Shown here: positions 1 through 4,852 of the stretch, piece by piece
How the letters are laid out: the number at the start of each line of letters is the position of its first letter
Position numbering within the stretch: position 1 is the stretch's first letter
From: Coriobacteriales bacterium
GTDB taxonomy: Bacteria; Actinomycetota; Coriobacteriia; Coriobacteriales; UBA8131
Reading direction: 5' to 3'
DNA length: 9,395 nucleotides
Assembly (NCBI GenBank): GCA_031272005.1
Contig: JAISUQ010000007.1
Span: 1 to 9,395, forward strand
Notes under the pieces: model-generated
The model's input: only the letters and a program-made list of their open reading frames with translations
What the model was told of the DNA's origin: nothing
Database searches by the model: none
Translations under genes and position numbers: made by a program

Positions 1-1
1 G

Positions 2-238
2 CCACTCACCCGGCCTGAGCCCGGAACCCTGGATGCTTTTCTGTGGGATACCAAAGCCCGGGGCTTCTCCATCACCGGCATGGCCTTCATGGATGCCTGG
101 AGTATGGACTTCGAGCGTCTGCGGCGCTGTTATGTCTTCTGTTTGGAGCCTGACGGGCGAGTCATCCCGTTTTGCGCCTGTAACCTCAGCGACACTGCGG
201 GAAACAGCCCCATGAGGCAGGCTGGCCATGCCCGCTGA
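2..238 (+). CDS. C-terminal end of a radical SAM protein (TrsS / MJ0619-Tes-like)
   Basis: Only the last 78 codons are in the window; the gene runs in from the left edge in frame 2 and stops at TGA 236-238. The visible part reads GFSITGMAFMDAWSMDFERL, then RRCYVFCLEPDGRVIPFCACNLSD. This resembles the conserved C-terminal tail of radical SAM proteins of the MJ0619 (tetraether lipid synthase Tes)/TrsS group, typically an F-x-D-x-W-x-x-D-x-E-R-L-K/R-R-C segment followed by DGR-x-IPFCAYNL. The radical SAM CxxxCxxC motif would lie upstream and is not visible, so the assignment rests on this tail and on the neighbour. The next gene starts 11 bases inside this one, so the two are almost certainly co-transcribed and translationally coupled. 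In Desulfovibrio-type clusters such a radical SAM gene sits beside the same ligase, among accessory genes of an aldehyde oxidoreductase-type molybdoenzyme. Reaction and substrate are unknown to me. The cysteines near the end could bind metal or an auxiliary cluster (inference). Confidence 0.72.
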   Translation, partial: PLTRPEPGTLDAFLWDTKARGFSITGMAFMDAWSMDFERLRRCYVFCLEPDGRVIPFCACNLSDTAGNSPMRQAGHAR

Positions 239-1535
239 ACTGGCTTATTGCTACCATGTCCAACCGGGCTTGCCAACTGCGCTGAATCAATATGAGCTGC
301 AGCGGCTGCAATTAAGGCGCCTTAATGCCACCATCCAGACAGCGCGGGAAAAAAGCCGCTTCTACCGCCAGCATCTGCCGGCAACCCAGCTGAGTAGTCT
401 GGCCGAGCTGGCAAGCCTGCCGCTGATGGATGCCGGGGCGTTTGCCAACGGCTACGAGGTGCTGCTCAGTATCTCGCCGGCTGAGGTCAAACGGCTTGTA
501 ACCCTCCCTACCAGCGGCACTACCAGCAAAGCCAAGCGCCTGGCCTTCAGTGACGCAGACCTCCAGGCCAGCCGGAATTACTTTGCGGCCGGCATGCGGA
601 TGCTGACCAGCGATGGCCAGGTGGTCGCGGTGCTGTTTCCCTGCGACCGCTCGGACGGGCTGGGCCAGCTGCTGGTGGAGAGTATTCGCCAGGCTGGCTG
701 CCAACCCTTGGCCTTTGGACTGCCCAGCAGTATCAAGCAGCTGGCCTGCGCCTGCCAGCAAAACAACGTCCGGGCTCTGGTGGGGTTTCCTCAGCATCTG
801 CTGGCTCTGGCCCGTTGGTGCGAGCATCATAGCATCGATTTGGACATCCTTGCCATCCTGCCGTCGGCAGATAACATACCAGCGGTGCTGAAAAGCGAAG
901 TGTCCCGGATCTGGGGCGCAGCCACCTATGGCCATTTCGGCATGACCGAGACCGGCTATGGAGCTGCTGTGCAATGCCCCCAGCAGGATGGCTACCATAT
1001 CCGCGAGACTGAACTGTTGTTTGAGATCATCGACCCGGTAAGCTGCCTGCCGCTACCTGATGGGCAATGGGGCGAGTTGGTGTTCACCACCCTCAACCGC
1101 CAGGCCATGCCGCTGATTCGCTATCGCACCGGCGACAGAACCCGCCTGCTGCCCGGTCGATGCGGCTGCGGTTCGATTCTCCGCCGTATCGATACCGTTT
1201 ATGGTCGTTTGCAGGAGGATATCCAAATCGGGGCTTCACCGACAGACAGATTGGCCATGTATCAGTTGGAGGAAGTGCTGTTCGGCCTGCCCGGCGTCCT
1301 GGACTTCGCCGCCTGTTGGCACCAGAGCAAGCGTTGTTTGCAACTGCGTGTTGCAGCTTTGCCGGCGAGCATTGATGGGGAGACGGTCCAAGCAGGCCTG
1401 GCCACGCTGCCGCCCCTCGCATCAGCCCAGGCCACAGCAGGCGGCAACCCGGTTCAACTGGAAGTAGAAATCGAGACCCCAAGTGATGTCAAACCTTATT
1501 ATCCGGCCAAACGCAGGATAATCAGTGAGGATTGA
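228..1535 (+). CDS. Phenylacetate-CoA-ligase-like adenylate-forming enzyme (DVU_1553-type)
   Basis: Protein of 435 residues from ATG 228, with GAGG about ten bases upstream; it overlaps the preceding stop by 11 bases. It belongs to the ANL (acyl-adenylating) superfamily and is closest in style to PaaK-type ligases. Visible motifs in order: phosphate-binding loop PTSGTTSKAKR (about residues 94-104); YGHFGMTET (about 234-242, core motif A5); YRTGD (299-303, A7, whose Asp should contact the ribose of AMP); RCGCG with Cys312 and Cys314; a GRLQED stretch at the A8 hinge position; and PAKRRI near the C-terminus, where the A10 catalytic Lys is expected. Such enzymes activate a carboxylate with ATP and usually transfer it to CoA. 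The natural acid is unknown. The same family accompanies TrsS-like radical SAM proteins, XdhC and a MobA-like transferase in the Desulfovibrio DVU_1551-1557 cluster, which suggests a role in molybdenum hydroxylase maturation rather than phenylacetate catabolism (inference). The C-terminal subdomain is less conserved than in PaaK. Confidence 0.8.
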   Translation: MPAELAYCYHVQPGLPTALNQYELQRLQLRRLNATIQTAREKSRFYRQHLPATQLSSLAELASLPLMDAGAFANGYEVLLSISPAEVKRLVTLPTSGTTSKAKRLAFSDADLQASRNYFAAGMRMLTSDGQVVAVLFPCDRSDGLGQLLVESIRQAGCQPLAFGLPSSIKQLACACQQNNVRALVGFPQHLLALARWCEHHSIDLDILAILPSADNIPAVLKSEVSRIWGAATYGHFGMTETGYGAAVQCPQQDGYHIRETELLFEIIDPVSCLPLPDGQWGELVFTTLNRQAMPLIRYRTGDRTRLLPGRCGCGSILRRIDTVYGRLQEDIQIGASPTDRLAMYQLEEVLFGLPGVLDFAACWHQSKRCLQLRVAALPASIDGETVQAGLATLPPLASAQATAGGNPVQLEVEIETPSDVKPYYPAKRRIISED

Positions 1536-1550
1536 GCGGTTCAGCGCTCA
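1533..1550. terminator. Possible bidirectional hairpin between convergent genes
   Basis: Perfect 6-base inverted repeat TGAGCG (1533-1538) / CGCTCA (1545-1550) with loop GTTCAG. It begins inside the ligase stop codon and ends just before the stop of the convergent xdhC-like gene (1552-1554). The whole gap is 16 bases, so this hairpin is the only room for a terminator on either strand. There is no T-tract on either side, so intrinsic termination is uncertain; it may only protect 3' ends. Confidence 0.4.
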
Positions 1551-1551
1551 C

Positions 1552-2622
1552 TCAGGGTTCTCGGCCAATCGCCTCGATGACTACCTGCATCTCACCACCG
1601 CAGACCATGCCTTCCTCGTCAAAGCCATCGGCGGTCATATCCACACTGTAAAGCCGCCAGCCGCCTGAGCGGATGACATCCCGCCCTACCCGCATGGCGT
1701 CAGCCTCCGAGCAGCCGCCGCCGATGGTGCCAATCAGCTGGCCATCATAGGTCATCGCCAGCTTGGCTCCGGTTTCGATGGGCACCGAACCGTCGGTTCT
1801 GAGGATGGTCACCAAAGCCTCGGCCATAGCCCCGCCGGCCAGTGCCCTGACGACCTCCAAATCGCAGGACTGCACCGCGCCTGAGCGGGCACTGTTTTCC
1901 GATACGCCGCCAGCGGCATCGCCTCCGCGCCGTACGGCGATCATCTCAGCCAGGATTGACACCGAGATTTCCGCCGGCGTTACCGCCGCGATCCGCAGGC
2001 CGATGGGCGAGTGCACCCGCTCAATGCGGGCTGCGTCAAAACCAGCCTGCCGCAGCTGGTCCAGGACAATGGCAACCCGCCGCCTGGAGCCAATCATCCC
2101 GGTGTAAGCCGGCTGCGAGCCCGCAAGTACACCCTGCAGACAATCCTTGTCGTGCTTGTGCCCGCGCGTCACTATCACCACGAAGTCCGAAGAGCGCAGT
2201 TGGATGTGCTCAAACAGCACAGCGAAGCTGTCACAGATGACCTGGGCGTCCGGGAAGCGGGCAGGATTGGCGAAGCTTGGCCGATCGTCGTAGACGAGGA
2301 CTTCGAAGTCGGTCAGTGCAGCCATCCGAGCCAGAGCGAAAGCTATATGTCCGGCACCGAGAATCAGCAGGCGTGGCCTGGCTGCGTAGTCCTCAATCAG
2401 CGTCAACGTTCCATCGGCTGCATGGATGCTGGTCACCGGTCCGTCTGTGATTGCCTGAGGCAGGGTTTTCCGTTGGCGCAGTTTCGTCCAGGCCACTTCG
2501 TCATCGGGGCTGACCAGGTGTCGCAGCACTGTACCGTCAGTTGAATATTCCGAAACGAGGCTGACCAGACCCTGCCGCTGCAATATCTCCAACAGTCGGC
2601 TGTAGATGTTCTCGCTGCCCAT
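1552..2622 (-). CDS. XdhC/CoxI-family molybdenum hydroxylase maturation factor
   Basis: Protein of 356 residues from ATG at 2622; AAAGG at 2629-2633 is a good ribosome binding site six bases ahead. After a poorly conserved N-terminal part (1-80) comes a Rossmann domain of the XdhC C-terminal type: LLILGAGHIA (85-94), then a DDRPSFANPARFPDA stretch, VTRGHKHD and MIGSRRR. A CoxI-type domain follows from about residue 248, with GTIGGGCSE and GMVCGGEMQVVIE, whose Cys residues are the conserved ones of the family. XdhC proteins bind molybdenum cofactor, help its sulfuration and insertion, and protect it until delivery to xanthine dehydrogenase/aldehyde oxidase-type apoenzymes in the cytoplasm. In classical XdhC the CoxI domain is N-terminal and the Rossmann domain C-terminal; here the order is reversed. 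The usual GSAPRE-like stretch reads GSVPIE, so its Arg is missing. The gene is convergent with the ligase and lies directly after a relic nucleotidyltransferase gene, probably its former operon partner. Confidence 0.87.
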   Translation of the reverse strand: MGSENIYSRLLEILQRQGLVSLVSEYSTDGTVLRHLVSPDDEVAWTKLRQRKTLPQAITDGPVTSIHAADGTLTLIEDYAARPRLLILGAGHIAFALARMAALTDFEVLVYDDRPSFANPARFPDAQVICDSFAVLFEHIQLRSSDFVVIVTRGHKHDKDCLQGVLAGSQPAYTGMIGSRRRVAIVLDQLRQAGFDAARIERVHSPIGLRIAAVTPAEISVSILAEMIAVRRGGDAAGGVSENSARSGAVQSCDLEVVRALAGGAMAEALVTILRTDGSVPIETGAKLAMTYDGQLIGTIGGGCSEADAMRVGRDVIRSGGWRLYSVDMTADGFDEEGMVCGGEMQVVIEAIGREP

Positions 2623-2627
2623 GGCGG

Positions 2628-2788
2628 ACCTTTCAGGTAGAATCCCAGATTGCCGAAGCCTGCCGAGATGCCGGCCTTGTGGATAGCGCCATCAGCAGCT
2701 TGAAGCCGCGTGTCCATCCAGGCCACTTGGCAACCGACAACCTGGAAGTCGGTATCAATGCCGGTATTCTCCTTCACATATCCAACAT
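2628..2788 (-). pseudogene. Relic of a MobA/MocA-like nucleotidyltransferase gene, internally deleted
   Basis: On the minus strand this segment keeps both ends of a gene like the intact nucleotidyltransferase at 7248-7946 and lacks the middle. Reading from 2779, ATG is followed at once by TGA, then R-R-I-P-A-L-I-P-T-S-R-L-S and, after about nine residues, GFKLLMAL. This corresponds to WRITALIPAAGLS and DFKPLMEL of the intact protein. In another frame the 3' end reads AGISAGFGNLGFYLKG against ADTPEGFKDLEFYLKG. About 180 codons between the two parts are gone, the frame has shifted, the GGA codon after the start has become TGA, and there is no stop at the old end. The last codons (Leu-Lys-Gly) now supply the AAAGG ribosome binding site of the xdhC-like gene, so the ancestral order was probably transferase then xdhC in one operon. 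The N-terminal part has 41 of 45 identical bases with the intact gene; the C-terminal part about two thirds over 49 bases. Confidence 0.72.
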
Positions 2789-2842
2789 TATAATCCCAAT
2801 CCTGTCGGCACGGCATGGTACGCCGAAAACGCCGAAAACGGA
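2751..2842. repeat. Copy A of a dispersed promoter/gene-start repeat
   Basis: Bases 2751-2795 match 7918-7962 at 41 of 45 positions without gaps. Similarity continues more weakly to about 2842 (21 of 35 for the next 35 bases, in the same register), including a shared GGTAC and a GAAAAC-GCCGAAA stretch. In copy A the latter is a clean 9-base tandem repeat CGCCGAAAA (2821-2829, 2830-2838). The block covers the relic gene start and its upstream region. Confidence 0.8.
2787..2794. promoter_or_regulatory. Palindromic -10 candidate ATTATAAT, copy A
   Basis: ATTATAAT is its own reverse complement, so it offers TATAAT to the minus strand (2792-2787, towards the relic and the xdhC-like gene) and to the plus strand (2789-2794). 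No convincing -35 hexamer lies 16-18 bases away on either strand. It is the best promoter candidate for the xdhC-like gene. Transcripts initiated about seven bases downstream would start close to the relic ATG at 2779. Confidence 0.45.
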
Positions 2843-3051
2843 CCTGAAGCTCAGGAAATGCCGCCGAATGACTGAAATCTGGCAAGATGATGTCAATATT
2901 GGACAGAATTAAACAATATACCTCGAAATACTCTGCAAGCTGTTTAATAACGTACAATAATGGTGATTGTTTTGGTTACGCATGCGGCTGTTCACGGCTG
3001 TTCGCCGCTTTATCGCAGTAAAGCCGTACCATCAGCTCGCGGCAGCTTTGC
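2796..3051. other. Non-coding, partly AT-rich spacer
   Basis: No supported gene. About 2870-2975 is clearly richer in A and T than the rest of the window. An inverted repeat with perfect 8-base arms, ATTAAACA (2908-2915) and TGTTTAAT (2941-2948), sits here with 25 bases between the arms and could be an operator. Further right are a direct repeat CGGCTGTTC within about 2986-3005 and a small hairpin GCTTTA (3007-3012) / TAAAGC (3019-3024). None of these has a recognised function. The spacer separates the minus-strand xdhC unit from the plus-strand B12 operon. Confidence 0.5.
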
Positions 3052-3057
3052 TATACT
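3048..3057 (+). promoter_or_regulatory. Extended -10 promoter of the B12 operon
   Basis: TTTGCTATACT gives a TGn extension followed by TATACT (3052-3057), one mismatch from consensus. Transcription would start near 3063-3065, about a dozen bases ahead of the first stem of the cobalamin riboswitch, which is the expected geometry. The -35 region is weak, as is common for extended -10 promoters. Confidence 0.55.
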
Positions 3058-3076
3058 TGGGTCAATTGAATAAGTG

Positions 3077-3314
3077 TCTCCTGTATCAGACGTCCAGAAA
3101 CGGCAGTCAGCGCGTTTCCCAAACCGGCAGTTTTCGGATGCGCGCATAGTCCTGGACAGGGAAGCAGGTGAGAATCCTGCACGGTGCCGCCGCTGTATGC
3201 GTCGGGTATCGATTCTTAGATGTGGCTGAGGGTGGCCACAGGTCACTGACAGACACGGGGTCTGTCGGGAAGGCTGAATTGATACAGCGCGCAAGTCAGA
3301 AGACCGACAGGGGA
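3077..3314 (+). ncRNA. Cobalamin (AdoCbl-type) riboswitch aptamer
   Basis: The conserved core is readable directly: GGGAAGCAGGTGAGAATCCT around 3159-3178 (the GGGAA, GGTG-A-AA-CC core), then GCCGCCGCTGTA, later GGTCACTG (3241-3248), and the B12-box-like AAGTCAGAAGACCGAC (3293-3308). Stems I can pair by eye: P1 TCTCCTGT (3077-3084) with ACAGGGGA (3307-3314), eight pairs including one wobble; P2 GTCCAG (3092-3097) with CTGGAC (3152-3157), extended by GCGCG (3110-3114) with CGCGC (3141-3145); P3 GCAGG (3164-3168) with CCTGC; a stem TGTGGC (3221-3226) with GCCACA (3235-3240); and a stem GACAGA (3248-3253) with TCTGTC (3261-3266). It lies in the leader of the lipoprotein-ECF operon. Known members lower expression of uptake or synthesis genes when adenosylcobalamin or a related corrinoid is abundant, so the operon is probably a corrinoid importer. 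Confidence 0.93.
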
Positions 3315-3328
3315 CGCGAATTCCAACA

Positions 3329-3383
3329 GGCTGAACACGGGGTTCAGCCGCTGTCAGGGCAACGAGCATTGCCCGGGGAAGGA
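3329..3383 (+). promoter_or_regulatory. Riboswitch expression platform: two hairpins and ribosome binding site
   Basis: After the aptamer comes an 8-base-pair hairpin GGCTGAAC (3329-3336) / GTTCAGCC (3342-3349) with loop ACGGG. It is followed by GGGCAA (3357-3362) / TTGCCC (3369-3374), which directly abuts the ribosome binding site GGGGAAGGA (3375-3383), seven bases before the ATG at 3390. There is no T-run, so control is more likely at translation initiation than by an intrinsic terminator. Which pairing hides the ribosome binding site cannot be decided by eye. Confidence 0.55.
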
Positions 3384-3389
3384 ACAAAC

Positions 3390-3950
3390 ATGAAAGCTGT
3401 AAACCAAAGATTGTTCGCTGCGACATTGGCGCTCGTCGGGCTGCTGTTCGGGCTGGCGCTGGCTGGTTGCCAGGGCACATCGGCAGGCTCCGGGGAGCAG
3501 GATCCGGCGTCGGCAAGCAGCGGATCGACAGGCAGCGAGTCGACAAGCACCGGGTCGGCAGGCACTGGCTCAGAGGACGCATCCTCTGCATCAGCCAGCG
3601 AACAGATCACCGTCACCGTGGTGGTGGAGTGCACCGCCGCCGTTGAAGGCGATTTCGCAGCCGCCAAAGCCATAACCGCCAGCGGCGAGATTTACAATGC
3701 CCCGGTCACCGTAGATGCCGGCGCCACGGTCATGGATGCCCTTCAGGCCACCGACCTGGTTGTCGGGGTTCAGGAAAGCAGCTACGGCGCCTACGTCGAT
3801 TCCATTCAATCGCTGAAGTCCGGTGACTGCGGCGCCGAGAGTGGCTGGGTCTTCACCGTCAATGGCGAGGTGGTCATGGAGGCGGCAGGCGACCTGATTC
3901 TGGCCGACGGCGACGTGGTGCAGTGGAGCTACGTCCTCAGTTGGGAGTAA
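3390..3950 (+). CDS. DUF4430 (transcobalamin-like) lipoprotein
   Basis: Protein of 186 residues. ATG 3390 is chosen because it follows a strong ribosome binding site and opens a clear lipoprotein signal: MKAVNQR, a hydrophobic run (8-25), and lipobox L-A-G-C with Cys27 as the lipidated residue. Residues 28-70 are a Ser/Gly/Thr/Ala/Glu-rich flexible tether. About 72-186 form a DUF4430 domain, seen in TVDAGATVMDALQAT, then SGWVFTVNGEVV and a final ILADGDVVQWSYV. DUF4430 is related to the C-terminal domain of transcobalamin/intrinsic factor and occurs in bacterial surface proteins next to B12 transport genes. It is the first gene behind a cobalamin riboswitch and precedes an ECF transporter, so I infer a surface-anchored corrinoid-binding protein delivering ligand to the S component. 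The ligand is not proven by sequence, and other DUF4430 proteins may bind other cargo. The same frame is open upstream through the riboswitch; that part is not coding. Confidence 0.87.
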   Translation: MKAVNQRLFAATLALVGLLFGLALAGCQGTSAGSGEQDPASASSGSTGSESTSTGSAGTGSEDASSASASEQITVTVVVECTAAVEGDFAAAKAITASGEIYNAPVTVDAGATVMDALQATDLVVGVQESSYGAYVDSIQSLKSGDCGAESGWVFTVNGEVVMEAAGDLILADGDVVQWSYVLSWE

Positions 3951-3963
3951 TGCGACCGGCAAT

Positions 3964-3980
3964 AGCGCCCCTGTAGCGCT
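3964..3980 (+). other. Small intercistronic hairpin
   Basis: AGCGC (3964-3968) pairs with GCGCT (3976-3980) around a 7-base loop, in the 47-base gap between the lipoprotein stop and the ecfT start. No T-run follows. It could stabilise the lipoprotein message or reduce read-through so that lipoprotein is made in excess of transporter. The stem is short and may be chance. Confidence 0.25.
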
Positions 3981-3997
3981 TCTGGAATGGAGCACCC

Positions 3998-4852
3998 ATG
4001 CATTCTCACGCCGGGACCTGGCATCCCTGGGTATTGCTGGGTTACTTCGTGGCCGTCATCGGCTTGACGATGTGTGCCCTGCACCCCATCTATGCCGCTA
4101 TCTCGCTGGTCTGCGCCTGGGCCTATCTCATCTATCTCAAGGGATGGCGGGCCTGGCTGCGCAGCCTGCCCTTCTATTTGCTGCTGTTGGCCGGCATCGT
4201 CGTGTTGAATGTCCTGACCAACTTCATCGGGCTGACGGTGCTGTTCAGAATCGGCAGCGTTCAGGTCACCCAGGAGGCCCTGGTCTTTGGCATCAGCGCC
4301 GGGCTGCTGTTGAGCGCTGTCATGGCCTGGTTCAGTTGCTTTACCGAGTTGCTGGGCGCCAGCGCCTTCATCATGCTCTTCGGACGGGTGTCTGCGACTC
4401 TGGGTCTGATGACCTCGATGGTCTTCGGCTATGTGCCGGGCATTCTGGCCCGGGCCCAGCAGATCAGTGCCGCACAGTCAGCGTTGATCCGGGGTCAGGG
4501 TCATGCCCGTCTGCGCAGTTGGTTGCGCCAGGTTTCGACCTTGATGGGTTGGAGCATGGAGGCCAGCATCACCACTGCGGCTTCCATGAAAGCCCGCGGC
4601 TATGGCGAGCGCCGGCGCACCAGCTACCAGCCGCTGAGCTGGACCCGGCGCGACATCGTCTGCCTGCTGGCGCTGGCCGGGCTGGTGGCCTTGAATGTGG
4701 CCATCCTGGTGCTTGTGCTGTCGGCCTTCCGCTTTTATCCATATATGAGCATACTAACTTTCAGTTGGGCGTATCTGCCCTTTACGTTGCTGTGCCTGCT
4801 GCCGCTGCTGTTATCGGGAGGAGGGCTGCTGTTATGGAAGCTGTCTGCCTGA
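3998..4852 (+). CDS. ecfT: ECF transporter transmembrane component EcfT
   Basis: Protein of 284 residues from ATG 3998, with GGAG at 3989-3992. It is an integral membrane protein with several long hydrophobic segments (about 12-30, 32-45, 58-80, 95-115, 125-150, 220-245, 250-280). The sequence SMKARGYGERRRTSYQP carries the Ala-Arg-Gly motif (199-201) on the coupling helix of EcfT, which docks into the nucleotide-binding subunits; the related SALIRGQG stretch lies before it. EcfT links ATP hydrolysis by EcfA to toppling of the substrate-binding S component. The gene overlaps the start of ecfA by 19 bases, indicating translational coupling, and lies in the riboswitch-controlled operon. Confidence 0.9.
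   Translation: MHSHAGTWHPWVLLGYFVAVIGLTMCALHPIYAAISLVCAWAYLIYLKGWRAWLRSLPFYLLLLAGIVVLNVLTNFIGLTVLFRIGSVQVTQEALVFGISAGLLLSAVMAWFSCFTELLGASAFIMLFGRVSATLGLMTSMVFGYVPGILARAQQISAAQSALIRGQGHARLRSWLRQVSTLMGWSMEASITTAASMKARGYGERRRTSYQPLSWTRRDIVCLLALAGLVALNVAILVLVLSAFRFYPYMSILTFSWAYLPFTLLCLLPLLLSGGGLLLWKLSA

Noticed and set aside
312..998. Minus-strand open frame inside the ligase gene
   Set aside because: It is fully antisense to a well-supported gene and has no recognisable motifs.
2774..2776. TGA as second codon of the relic read as selenocysteine
   Set aside because: The intact copy has Gly here, the gene lacks its middle and is frameshifted, and no SECIS-like structure is apparent.
2433..2957. 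Minus-strand open frame of 174 codons across the xdhC start
   Set aside because: It mixes a shadow of xdhC with the relic read partly in the wrong frame. Its FYLKG similarity is explained by the relic.
3168..3389. In-frame upstream extension of the lipoprotein gene
   Set aside because: It would translate the cobalamin riboswitch. The ribosome binding site and signal peptide fix the start at 3390.
4072..4833. Open upstream extension of the fused EcfA by 254 codons
   Set aside because: This part overlaps ecfT in another frame and has no family similarity. The ABC fold and a strong ribosome binding site begin at 4834.
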